A stretch of 64,000 nt of DNA from NCBI GenBank assembly GCA_022059125.1, contig JAEUWY010000021.1, positions 186,001-250,000 on the forward strand. The letters run 5' to 3'. Positions within the stretch are counted from its first letter, which is position 1. The number at the start of each line of letters is the position of its first letter. Below are positions 31,644-42,918 of the stretch, piece after piece. Source of the DNA: Corynespora cassiicola (Eukaryota > Ascomycota > Dothideomycetes > Pleosporales > Corynesporascaceae). The position numbers and the translations under genes were made by a program. The notes beneath the pieces are model-generated. The model did not search any database. It was given only the letters and a program-made list of their open reading frames with translations, and had not been told where the DNA came from.

Positions 31644-33484
31644 GACTTCAACAAGGTTAATAGGCCCTACTTAAAGCTCTAATTAGCAGGTACCTTCCCC
31701 TAGTTCGTCCGTTTCCTTCCTTTTTTTCTTTAATTTTAGCTCTTACTTTGACCATCAATGCTGTAAAAATACCAATAGTCGGTCCTAAGCTGACGTAGGT
31801 GTGATTGAGACAATGAGGGCGAGCGGACAGGGCCGAGCCGGTAATGCCGGGAAGACGTTTCTAGGCCAACTTGTGGCTGATCTGCTTGACGTAATTAGAA
31901 CACAGATACGTTTCCCAGCTTCCATAGCTCTTTTATGATGGTGCGGCCTGCACATCCGCCGAGGTTGAGTGTTTATGAAAGTTATAGAATTACTGATCTG
32001 CATGCCTAGTCGAAGATCTTCACAAGATGTTCATAACCACAAGGCTATGCACTGATTCCGTCTGCTTCCGAAATAATTTAAGATCGCGCATTGATTCTTT
32101 TGATCGCCTTGTGGACAAAAAGCTTGCAATTGTTATCTCCAAGCTGGGGCTACTGACTATCTAAATTCTGCATATGAGCTGTAGAATTTGCCTTTTTGAA
32201 GGGACTCAAATCTGAAAATAAGCAGATAAAATATCATATCAGCTATCAAAGGCTATATGTTAGAGACAAATTTGTGCGGCATGTGACTGTGCAAAGCGCT
32301 GCATAGCTAAGATGACGTTTTATGCTATGAGACCAGATTATGTGGGAGGTGTTACTGCAGTACTGCGGTCTTGCCCCATAGTACAAACAAAGAATCTAAA
32401 AGATATTCTCCAGTTTTCTAAAGTAATATTTCTCTTTCGTACAGTGGATAAATAAAGGAATCAATATATATGGGTACGGATTACTGTAGATAAAACTCTT
32501 AAAACATAATATGTTATAAAAAAAGCCTTCAGCTTCTATATCCGCATGAATTTCTTTCTCTTTTGTAACGTCTTTGCATCGGTGTCGTAAACCGTGGTAC
32601 TTAGTTTCGGCCTTGAGGCTGCCTATACAGCACCCTTTACGATTTACACAACCTTAGTTTATCTTTTTTGGCTCTCCTTTTCCGGATCGTGTTCTACCGC
32701 TGTTTTCTTTCTTGAGTCCACGTCTCGAAATATGATCCAGCTCGCGGGGCCATGCGTAGGGTTTTGGGGTAGACGCAGGTCCCTGGAGTTTATTCGATCT
32801 GCGTTATCGACTGGGTGCAGACCGTCTTGGCTCTCTGGATGTAAGTGTCCTGAAATGTGTTTAGAGATGGAATTTTGGGGAAGATTGCCTAGTAGAAGCG
32901 GAACAATCTCTTACTTCGATGCTTGCTCACCCACCAGCATCCTTGAATCAGGGCCAGAATGACCATTACCAAGAGCTGTAGTAGAGCAAGAATATCGGAT
33001 GCAGGCCACATTGTACAGAGTCCAAGTTGTTGCGCTTTGAGTGAAAAAGTGTATCTTTGGGCGTGGTCAGAGCTAAAGGAAGTCCTGAACGTGCGATGCT
33101 TCATTTATGTCGCTACGGCCACGCGCTTTATCTGCTTCTGGATCATAGTTTTTTCTCATGACAGACGAGATAATCCAGTGATTTGACAGGACTGAAATAA
33201 GACGAAAAAGGATGTATAAAAGCTTCCGGCGTCCTCATTAAGGCTGCGGAAGCCAGCAGGCAAATTGTGAAACTTCAACAGGACCAATTTGGGAGTCGAA
33301 ATATGCAAGTCTAAGCCATGGCGTGTGCGCTAACTTGTTGCAGGTCATCGGAAGAGTCTTGGCTAGGACGAGGGGGTGGGATTGGCTGAACGTGACTCGA
33401 CGCTAGTCCCAAACAAGGTGCCGGAAGGCTCCCTCCAACAACAGGCTGAATCTTGGCTGCAGCTCTATTGGGGTAGGCATTGGG
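31644..33484. other. AT-rich intergenic region
   Basis: About 1.8 kb with no convincing gene. A minus-strand frame of 71 codons at 33104-32889 encodes one hydrophobic segment (ILALLQLLVMVILALIQG) but has no other support. The frame 32594-32962 looks like chance. Confidence 0.45.
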
Positions 33485-33491
33485 TATAAAA
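33485..33491 (+). promoter_or_regulatory. TATA-like box for the downstream regulator gene
   Basis: TATAAAA lies within GGGTATAAAATCCC, about 165 bp upstream of the ATG at 33654. The position is plausible for a core promoter with a short leader. Confidence 0.45.
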
Positions 33492-33653
33492 TCCCACTCG
33501 GCCTTCTCAAACTTTTCACGTCTTTAGTTTTGCCAAAATTGCAACGGTCCTCACTTGCTTCTGCTGTATTCACATTGTCATTACACTTCACCGCATCTAG
33601 GCACGACTCCTACTCTTCTGACTTGTAGTGGCATACTCTGTATCGATTTCACC

Positions 33654-36286
33654 ATGAATATTGATGAATACGATGGAATCAATGAGGATGCTTTCTTATC
33701 CTCATTTCCCTTCGGTTTCGGCTTTCTTGACGAATCAACCGTCCCCGACCCAGAGCAAGATCCACCACAGTCTCTTCAAGAAGCGGAATTCAGAGTCGAG
33801 TCAATCCAAACCACTGCATTGAATGTCGATGAAATTCAGAAGGATGGAGCAGCCCAAATCTTTCACAACAATATCGCTCTTGATTCGATTTATGCCTGGG
33901 AAGCGCAAGATCAATTAAGAGCAAGTGACCTAGACTGTGGGAGCACACGGCAAGCGAGCCCATCCATTGATCAGATCTTGAGCTATTCAAACCAACTTCC
34001 TCCATTGGCAGGGGCTACAAACCTCGATGGCAGCAACGATATAGACACAATCTTCAGTATGAATCAGACATCAGACCCCTCAATCTCGCTCAACGCTGGC
34101 ATATCCGGGCCATCGTCCATAGATACTGCTGCTATCCATGCAGACTCAGCCTTCTCATTTGAACCACATACTTATCCCTCACTACATCAACCTCTAAACT
34201 CCATTCCTGTTCAGGATCCAAACATACCATTCCATCCGCTTAGTGCCTCAAGAGTTTCCACACAACCTGAAGCTGGTTTTATCACTTTCCCCGACACCTT
34301 TTCAAGCACATTAGGGTCGGCTCCTGCTTTCAATCAAACATATTTACAAGGCGATCTATCCACAGAGAGTATGAACCCAGTATCCCACCACGCTTCGAGC
34401 TTCAAAATTACGCAACAAGTCTCAGGCTTAACAAGCTCTGACCAGCCAATAGCCCCAATAATGTGGTACCCGCCTCAAAACCCAGAGGCAGCAATCCAGC
34501 CGTTTGGCCCAGAAACAGTGCTGCAACATCCCGATCTGTCAGTACTACTCCCGGATCCAAGCTCAGAATCCTGGACTCAACCCCCAGGCCCCACCAATCT
34601 TCTAGTACCTCAAACCATACTTTCGGCTCCTATTCAAAGCCAGAAAAACACTAGTTATCAACTGATATCAGGACCGATTGTGTCTGGGGGAGGTGTCAAT
34701 TCAAGAAAGAGGAAGGCAATCCAAGCAGACAGTTCTTCGACTCAAGTAGTGCGCCTTGCGAAAGCGACCAACGTCCCTGAGAACTACTTGGGCCAATTTT
34801 CCATTGATTCCGCTCCACTCAAGAAACGAAAGCGGACCAAGGTGCAGGCTCGGAACAAAAAGGAGGTCGAAGAGGCAGGCGGCCAATGTTTCCTGTGCCG
34901 TATCAAGAAATCAAAGGTATGCGCTTCGCCCTTGCTTTCTTTGAGGTTGCAAGCTGACACGACTGCTAGTGTTCACCAAAGAAACCTTGCGAGACCTGCC
35001 AGAAGATCTTGGGCAGATTCGCGGATTCCTCGACGATTTTGGCGCGCGCTTGCATCTTCCGAGACAGATTGGCTGGTACCAGGTTATTCAACCACAGAAT
35101 ACCTGAAGTATTCCCGCGAGTACCCATGACTTCCGAGGAACTCAAAGATCTGTTCAGGCGGATTGATCAAACTGTGGAATTACTGGATCCTCCCAAAATC
35201 ATCAGGTGTTCCGGCTTAGAACCGAAAATCTACACGAGCAGAGATCTGGTGAGCATTGTCAGGCACTGGGAACTAATAAAGTGGCTGATTCCTGATGCTG
35301 TTCAATTGGATTCCAATTTCTTCCTCCTCCTACTTGAAGAATCCGTTGAGGAAGCTTTCCGCGTCTTGGAACACATTCCTTCTCTCCGATACCCCGAGGT
35401 GCTCCTGAGGGCATCGTTAGTCGCCATTGAAACGATAAATATTCTCAAGGAACTACCCTCGTCGGTCCAATCTGCGGTTTTGTACGCCCAAAAGCTGCTA
35501 GAAATTCGATCCACCACCTTGCTTGCCATGGTCCTCAGGCCAGATTTCTTGTTGCACAATTCGAAACCGTGGAGCTCAGATGATATCTTAGTAGCATTCT
35601 CTATAGATTACATTCCTGAGGTCAAAATGATCTTGTCGACCCGGTACCATTTCTATCAGCTCATTAATTGGCGATTCTATTGGCCCAGCAAGAAATATAC
35701 CTCACCTCTATTATGCTCCAGAGGCTTCAAAACAGTAGAAATTCCCTCTCAACTCGAAGAAGGGAAAGAGATAGTCTGCTCTTGCCAGCTAATCATGTAC
35801 TGTCTCCTCCCAATTTCCGTCTTGCTCCCCTTTGGAAACTCCAGTGAATTAGCAAGCGATACTATTCATACGCTACTCGGCCGAAAACCGCAATCTCTTT
35901 CGGTCATTACCGAGAAACTTTCCCGTACAATCCTTGGCAATGATCTTGTACGTATTTTGCGGAAGATCGTTCAGTCAATTCTTCCTTGTTGGATAAAGAC
36001 TCCCTTGTTTACCAACGCTATGATAAACATGTTGGATCACAGTGAGGAGACTTCGATGCCTGGGTCCCTCCACTTGCAAGCTCTTCTGCTGGGATCTACG
36101 ATTGAACTGCTTATGTCATTCTTCACCGAGTACCTGCATTGGGAGCAAGACTTTTGTGAGTCGGCGTTCGCAAAGAGGACGGTGAGGTTTCAGGATGTTA
36201 TGGATTCATTTCATCTTTGGGAAAAGGGCTTCGTTGAACGCTTGTCTTCACAAACGAGCTTGTTAGAGTCATTTGTTATTACTTAG
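33654..36286 (+). CDS. Zinc-cluster (Zn2Cys6-like) regulator with mid-protein cluster
   Basis: Exons 33654-34916 and 34970-36286 give 859 aa. The ATG at 33654 sits in a good context (TTCACCATGAA); an in-frame ATG-like start upstream is ignored. The first 390 residues are Ser/Pro/Gln/Asp-rich and unstructured, typical of an activation region. Basic stretches (SRKRKAIQ, then LKKRKRTKVQARNKK) precede the cluster. The 53-nt phase-0 intron splits it, giving Cys at 412, 415, 422, 428, 431 and probably 449, i.e. C-x2-C-x6-C-x5-C-x2-C-x17-C; the last gap is much longer than the usual 6-9. The C-terminal 400 residues are helical and contain no fungal-specific regulatory motif that I recognise. DNA binding is likely; targets are unknown. 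Confidence 0.82.
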
Positions 36287-36888
36287 ACTCCTCAATGGAA
36301 GACTCTGCTTCAAATATATCCTGTTACCTGTATAATTAAACTCTAGCGTCTTTTTCTGAAGACGAGAAGAGTCTTAATTATGTGCTTAGATCTTAAAAAC
36401 CTGTTGGTCGATACGCACTGGCTTGGGTCTTATTTCGATGAAGAGTGCATAGCTTTCAAAGATGTTACAGCTTGAATGCAGTACTGACCGTCACAAATCC
36501 GCACGGGGATTAGGCAAGATCGGCCTTTATTACCTGGCTACTGATTTTTCGACTTCAATTCTCACATCAAAAGCCCTCTACATGATAGAAATGCACATGT
36601 CAATTCAGTAAACTGCCTGTTATACGCCGAACCCCCAGTGTTCTCACGGCAAAGCCCTAATACCTCTCCCACATGCCTCCCCTCCTGCCATTGAACTTCC
36701 CTCTCTCTCTCCCTCTCCCTCCATGTTTGGAATCTGTCTCGGACGGCCTAGGCTTCCTCCGCGTACATGGGGATCCCACCAGGCGGCAACTTGGAAACAC
36801 ATACAGATTAGCGCACGACCTTGATGGCCGGGGAGCTAGGGTACCGGGAAAGAGACATGGAGGGAGGTAGGCAGAGCAAGAATGGAGC
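36287..36888. other. Intergenic, convergent
   Basis: Common 3' region of the plus-strand regulator and the minus-strand NEDD8 gene. A CT-rich run lies at 36700-36725. Nothing else is seen. Confidence 0.5.
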
Positions 36889-37306
36889 TTAGAAACCGCC
36901 ACGGAGGGCCAGTACCAAATGAAGGGTGGCACCACCTTCGAGGCTATAGTCTGCGGCGGTTTTGTCATCGGCCCTTGGGTACAGTCAGAAAACGCAAAAG
37001 AGGTACATGGGGGCAGACAGATACGTACATCTGCTTTCCGCCGTAGATAAGACGCTGCTGTGCAGGCGGGATGCCCTCCTTCTCCTCAACGCGCTCTTTT
37101 ATGCGCGACACCTTGTAATCGGCCTCGATATCCAACTCAATCTCCTTGCCAGTCAGGGTGCGTACTCTGCCAGGTTCCATTAGCCTTCGCCCTCACTGTG
37201 TACCTGCATCCCTCATTTTTTCGCCTTTTCGCCTTTTTCTGGCAGCACTCCTTCCCCCAAGCCATATCATCTACCAATGAACCAATTTGACGTACTTGAT
37301 TTGCAT
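36889..37306 (-). CDS. RUB1: NEDD8/Rub1 ubiquitin-like modifier
   Basis: Three exons, 37306-37296, 37166-37029 and 36973-36889, give 77 aa. The first exon holds only MQI plus two bases of Lys; the introns are 129 and 55 nt. The protein reads as NEDD8 throughout: [57 protein letters not shown]. It ends LVLALRGGF, so one residue after the di-glycine must be removed before activation. NEDD8 is attached to cullins and so activates SCF-type ubiquitin ligases. Ala in IPPAQQR (residue 72 of mature ubiquitin-like proteins aside) and the [11 protein letters not shown] helix separate it from ubiquitin itself. This is the most secure gene in the right half of the window. Confidence 0.96.
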
Positions 37307-40300
37307 CTTGCTCGACTCGTCCTACGCGTATTGTGTTCTTCCGATTGTTCGTCTCCGTATTTTCCTAGCCCAAAAAGCCGTATTAACAGCCTTATATCTC
37401 TACACCAGATGGCGCCCGTGATGTTCGCTTACTCGGAGTTCGTTCAATGTCTGGCGGTGAGTCGGCAGATGGAGGCGCAACAGTGGTTCCGTTTGCGGCC
37501 GCAGTGATAGTTGCAGCGCGTAGATGGTGGCGGAAGCTCGCGAAGGTGCCGAGATGGGGGATTTTATATGCAGCGGGTGCGGAGGAGAAGTAAGGTGGTG
37601 GTTAGGCAGCGACGAGGTTGGAGCTCTCACCTTTCCTGGGTGAGTGAGCCTGCCGGATTTGCCCCACCGCCAAGCAAGCAGAGGTGTGGCTGCGAGCGCG
37701 GGGCATCATGTGAGGCTGGTGCTGTGGCGGTGCATTACATCACGTGTCTACGGGTGGCATGAAGGTGTCTAGTGAAGACAACTAATTTGGGAATGCTCAC
37801 CTGTAAAGCTTAAAGATTGACTTTAGGTGTATAGGATATTCTTGGTGTGTTGGTAGCCTAAACGCTTGAGCTTTTGTTTCGCACTTGATCCTCGACGTCT
37901 CTCCTCCACTCCCACCCACCCATCCCTCCGACACCTCTCCGCCCTCAAACCGTCTCTCCAAACTCCCGTCTCCCAAAACACGCCATCGATCCAAACACCC
38001 TTAACCGCCCATCACCATCTCTTTTCATGCTTGATCGAACCATCCACCCCATCCCAGCCCCCTCCCCCCGAAACACAAAACCCACCCGTCTCAGATCCGA
38101 TCCCGTCCCTTGTCATCTCATCTCATCTCATCTGCCCCCTCCCCCGTCCCGCCATGCCCTGCCCTGCACTGTCCTGTCCTGTTCTGCCCATCCCTATGCT
38201 ACCCCAAAATAGAACCCCGGGCAAAGAGAAGAAAGGAAAAAAATAACAACAGAAGCCGGCAGTCCCAAAAAAAAACCTCCGTCCAAAGACCAGCATCCCT
38301 TCCCTCCACCTCTTCCGCTCAAGCGAAACGCCCTCCACATGCCCGCACTCTTCCCCTCCCGTGCCCTTTCCTCAACATGCCCCCCTTCCGTGACCCCTGC
38401 CACCCTCTCAACAGGTCTCTATTACTAACTCCATGACCCATATCCGACACGCACAAGACCCCCCATCCCCACCGCGGAGGAAAAAAACAGGCCTGGGATC
38501 CAGGTTCCAACCTTTCAGTCCGAATCCGGCCATGGAAGAGTGGGAGTGAGTGAGTGAGGGGGGTGGCTGGCTAGCTTGGAGGGTCCATGACACGCACACA
38601 CGCATTCATACACGGGGCGGGCACGCGCGCCGAAAAAAGACGTGCATTACGTGCGTTAGTTACGTGCCATGCCATACCTTGCCCTGCTCTGCTTTGCCTT
38701 TGACTCTGCCGTCTGCCGTGCGCAGCGGCCCCGTTCCTAGGGCTGGGCTCAACAACTCGCACCGCACCACCACACCACACCACACCCTGGGCCAAAAAAA
38801 GAAGAGGCCCCAGTGCCACAGAACTTTACTTTCCCTCCCCCCTCCCTCCCAGCCATCTCTCCCAACCACCTGTGCCGAGGGCCTCGTTCATCTCCCAAGA
38901 CATCAGAGTTTTTCTCCCTTCCCCAACACGTGCCGGGGAGCGGACGGTCGGTCGGTCGGACGGGACGTGCGGTACCTGCGTCTACTGTACATGAGGCGCA
39001 TACATACATGGGGTCCGTCCGTTCATCCAAGTCAATGGCATAACAAGCCCTACTAATCACCCGCTCGCATTGTCCCGCGGGGCATTTACGGGGCGGCAGA
39101 CGAGTAGTGCCGTAGCCGTCGATGGCGGCATAGTTGCCCCAAAGTCGTTTTTTCTTCTTCTTCTTCTTTCTTCTTCTCCAAGCAGAAGACACAGTTCGCG
39201 GTCCGCGGCGAAAATCCACCGTGGAGACGGGTGGAGAAGTGGATATCAGGGAAAGCAAAATGATTGGAGATGGCTTCCATTTCATCTCTATAGCTAGATG
39301 TCTGCCCTTGTTTCTGTGTCTGTGTCTGTTTCCGGTGCTATCTCTGCACCTCCAAATATCTCCCAATCCCCCACTCTCATGATAGAGTTTTAAAAAAATT
39401 TATATGTACAACCCCCAGAAAGCCAAAATTCTCAATCCCCCTCTTCCGGAGAGGTCCCTTGCGCGGGAACCAAAATCCATGGCGGGCAGGAAAAGCCGGG
39501 TATATGGTTAAGATAAGTGTGATGATGATGTGAACAAATTGCAACCTGTGTGAAAAGCCAACCCACTATTCTGCATGGCGAAACAAAAATCTCGCAACCA
39601 ATGGACCAACCCAGAAAACGTCCAAACAACGCAACAAAGCATGCATGCACTCCGACACCAACCGCCAACCCGTAGACATAGGAAATACCGACAAAGGAGA
39701 TGATAGTAAACAAAAGGAAGAAAAACAACAGGAAAATAACCCCTGCACCAGAGCAAAGCGAGGTATCAAAGCCATTGACGAACCAGTCTTGACGATGGAA
39801 TCAGAATGAAGAATTGAAAGTACAAAGTGACGCAACCAGCATCACATTGGTCAAGCATCGATGCCACGAGCAGTCTCAAGAATGAGTCAGCTAGCTAGCT
39901 AGCCAGCCAACCAGTCAGGCTGTTTGAGACCAAGTTTCGGACCTGGCAGGCACGCCGGAACGCAAGCGCCGAGCCATCAAGCCAGCCGAAAGCGAGCGGC
40001 TGCAAAGTCGATAGTCGAAGGATGCAATATATGCGAGACCCACCCAGTGGCAGCAGCCACAGTGTCAATTCGGAATCGTTTTCGAAGCAGGTTGCTTGCG
40101 AGCCGGACACAAGTAGTCGCCATGCCCATGGCCGCACACAATGCTCGATCGATATGAAGAGGCATCGGCACGGCACAACCACCGGAGCCGATACGGCACG
40201 GCGGCGGAGGCGGGCGGCGGAGGCGGCGTCGCTGGACCGCTGCCGTTCTTTCAATACTCGAAAAGGGCCCGGATTACTCCATCCAGTCAATCGCCCCTCG

Positions 40301-41028
40301 CAGCATCCGACTCAGTCGTCTGGGCATACAATGTATGCAGGCATCCGTACATGCATGCACCCAGCATGGCCGATATGCAGCCTTTGGGCAGGCGCGTGGG
40401 AAACAAGATTGCCGCCGTACGATACCTACAGGTAGGCATGCGTAAGCACCGGAACCCGCCGTGATGGGAATCCAAGGCCGTTCCGCTTCATTTCAAATGG
40501 AGGGGGCGTGATGTATGATGATGTGAAGGCGGGTACAGATGCGGAGAAAAAAAAACCTGCGAGGCCCGCTGACGAGAGCAACACTTTCGACTGCCATGGA
40601 GATGAGGAATGAAGAATGACGATGATGATGCCGCTAGCGAATCGGCTCGGGATCGGGGCCCGCCAGGGTAATATGAGTAGTGAAGCCAACAATTCTATCT
40701 ATACCATCCAATAATGAGTATAAATAATGCGACGGACGAAAATACTCTGGGTATATGCGGAGGGAAATCTCGGAAGACGTCAAATTGTGCTGAGCTCGGT
40801 GAAAAATTGCGAAGGAGAAAAAAAATAAAATTCCACGATTGAAGTCGCCCAAGAAATTCAGCCGTGATGACGACGGGAATACGGGTTCGTTTCGGGAATG
40901 AGACGGCCAGCCGTTATCGAGCACCTCAGGCAACCTGGGCGGCAACACGCAAGGCTTGCAGACAACATGGCGAGTGCAATCTTACAAGATTGGATCTTGC
41001 TCCTCTGGCGGGGTTGTTGGGCCGTGCG
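37307..41028. other. Long GC-rich intergenic region
   Basis: About 3.7 kb upstream of NEDD8 and downstream of the Gln/Pro-rich gene. It contains CT-rich and C-rich runs (37900-38200, with TCATC repeats near 38115), CACAC repeats near 38765 and a TTC run near 39150. The many overlapping open frames use all phases and have no motif; I take them as shadows of GC-rich non-coding DNA. Confidence 0.5.
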
Positions 41029-41198
41029 TCCTTTGTGATTTCGAGGTCGAGAATGTGAGATGAGATGAGGGGACATTTGGTGAGGTGGAGCTCATTTCGC
41101 TTGCAATGCCTGCAGAGTGCAAAATCAGGTCTGCGAGGGCCTGGGTGTCCAACCTGGCGAGCCTGGCAATGACAACAGCGAGATGCGAAATGATGCGC
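41029..41198 (-). other. Cys-rich coding-like segment, possible last exon of the Gln/Pro-rich gene
   Basis: On the minus strand a frame different from that of the gene at 41302 reads FASRCCHCQARQVGHPG, PDFALCRHCKRNELHLTKC and ISSHILDLEI. The CxxC...CxxC pattern resembles a zinc ribbon and the composition is protein-like, unlike the surrounding frames. The frame is open from 41585 to 40926. No clean donor/acceptor pair joins it to the upstream gene; the best donor (GTCTGT near 41342) does not give the right phase. It may be a real terminal exon, or the frame may have shifted. Confidence 0.4.
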
Positions 41199-41301
41199 CG
41201 TGGCCTGCATGCGCGTCGAGTATTGTGACCAGTTGCTCAAGATGGCCAAGTGGGACTCGGGTGCCCAATGCGGTCGGGCTGATGAAACCCGCTCCCCAAC
41301 T

Positions 41302-42918
41302 CTACTGCCCGCCGATTTCCCGTTTCGGAGAGGGCACAGACCCCCGCTCATATCCAGCCAAAGGCTGCTGGTGCGGCCCAGATTGTCGTGTTTCAGCTTG
41401 AATTGCCATGGATGCTCCCGCTCCCCCATGCTGCCCGTTTCCACGACCCTCATTTCGCGGCATAGACTGCTCGGGAGGCGGCTGTTGAGGAGCATAATGG
41501 TGCTGCTGATACTGGGCTTCAGCTCCGCGCGGTGGCGGCGGATAGCGCTGGTGCTCCGGCGCCTCGCTCGCCTCGACGTGCCCATGGCTGGACACGGTGC
41601 CTTGGCGACTCAGAGTACCGCTGTGGCTCTCCGGTCCTCGTGTAGAGGCATCAGAACGGTCTCGTGCGTGTCCTCTTCGTCCTGGTGTGGATGCCGAGGA
41701 TGTCGAAACATGCGAGAACGACGGTGATGTGTGTGACTGGGGCGCTGACGTTGGGGGCGGAGGAGCTGGGTGGCCGCCTTGGGCCTTCCGCTTTTTGGGG
41801 GAGCTGGTGTAGTCTGGGTCAGACGCATGAGAGGCGGCGCGTGGGCGGGGCGGGAATGAAGGCGAGGCCTTGTATTTACCTGATGGCGTTGCAGGCGGGT
41901 TCCCGCTCGCGCTGCTCTTCTCTTGTTGCGACGTCGGGGGGACCCAATGGTGGAAGTAGATGGAGGGAGATGACTGCTCCTGCTGTTGCGTCTGCTGAGA
42001 CTGAAGCTGCTGCATGTTTGACGGGGCCACGGGAGGCTGCTGAATGTGAAGTTCGTTCGTGGTCAGCCGAGGGAGCTGTGATTGAGGGGGAGGGCGAGGG
42101 GCGGATGTGGGTGCACCAACATGGCCTGAAGATTGTGCTGATCTGGTCCCGCGCGGGGACATGCTTCCAGCGGCAAACGACGTTGTTGAAAAGGCGGGCT
42201 GCGAGGGCAGCGGCTGTCCCGGGAGCACCACTGATGCCGGCGGCACCGCCGCTGGAGGTTGCCCATAGGGTTGCGACTGTCCTAGCAGCCGTGTTTCTCT
42301 CCGGAGCTCTGGGGAATGCTGGGACTGGCCCTGCGACTGCTGTTGTTGTTGCTGCTGCTGTTGCTGCTGCTGCTGCGAGGCTTGGAGTTGAGCAGAGTAC
42401 TGCTGAATCCACTCTGCACTGATGTTTGCGAGGCTTCCTCCGCCGATTCCAGCAAAGATGATTGGCACGAGGTGTGGGGGGACTCCGCCCTGCATCGACT
42501 CCCGCAGCATCGACTGCTCAATCTTCCTCTGCTCAAGTCGGAGACCTTCCTGCCGCGTCCTCTCCTCCTCTTGCTTGCGCTTCTCCTCCTCGGCCTTTGC
42601 TGCTAGCCAGTTCTTCATTCCATCTTCTGCACCCTGCCATTGCGAGGGCGCGGGTGGCAGTGCGCCCATCGAGGATGAAATGGGTGGTGGAGGCCCCCGC
42701 CCAGGGTCAGGTAGAGTCATGGCCGAGGGCGGAGGCAGCCCTCGGTGTGGTGTGCTCATGGTCGAAGGGGCACTGACCGGCAGTGGATGCGCAGGGCCGC
42801 CGTTGAGGAGCTTGGGAGAGAATCGAGCGGCCGTTGACGAAGATGTGAAGGTCGGAGAGTAATCATGAGTCTTAAATTCGAATTCCGACTTGGCTGGTTT
42901 GGAAAGTGTGAGCAACAT
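41302..42918 (-). CDS. Gln/Pro-rich conserved fungal protein, unknown function
   Basis: A frame of 538 codons from an ATG at 42918 to a TAG at 41302. The most protein-like part is a charged helix (NWLAAKAEEEKRKQEEERT onward) leading into LRESMQGGVPPHLVPIIFAG and GGGSLANISAEWIQQY. A polyglutamine run encoded by CTG/TTG repeats (42337-42378 on the plus strand) follows. The remainder is rich in Pro, Ser, Gln and His, with a basic patch SPKKRKAQGG that could be a nuclear localisation signal. Both ends are uncertain: an acceptor-like CCAG at about 42897 suggests an upstream first exon, and a Cys-rich frame downstream (41029-41198) suggests a missing last exon. A nuclear regulatory role is inference from composition. 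Confidence 0.65.
   Translation of the reverse strand: MLLTLSKPAKSEFEFKTHDYSPTFTSSSTAARFSPKLLNGGPAHPLPVSAPSTMSTPHRGLPPPSAMTLPDPGRGPPPPISSSMGALPPAPSQWQGAEDGMKNWLAAKAEEEKRKQEEERTRQEGLRLEQRKIEQSMLRESMQGGVPPHLVPIIFAGIGGGSLANISAEWIQQYSAQLQASQQQQQQQQQQQQQSQGQSQHSPELRRETRLLGQSQPYGQPPAAVPPASVVLPGQPLPSQPAFSTTSFAAGSMSPRGTRSAQSSGHVGAPTSAPRPPPQSQLPRLTTNELHIQQPPVAPSNMQQLQSQQTQQQEQSSPSIYFHHWVPPTSQQEKSSASGNPPATPSGKYKASPSFPPRPRAASHASDPDYTSSPKKRKAQGGHPAPPPPTSAPQSHTSPSFSHVSTSSASTPGRRGHARDRSDASTRGPESHSGTLSRQGTVSSHGHVEASEAPEHQRYPPPPRGAEAQYQQHHYAPQQPPPEQSMPRNEGRGNGQHGGAGASMAIQAETRQSGPHQQPLAGYERGSVPSPKREIGGQ

Noticed and set aside
32889..33104. Minus-strand 71-codon frame with one hydrophobic segment
   Set aside because: A single hydrophobic run in AT-rich DNA is weak evidence; no family or gene context.
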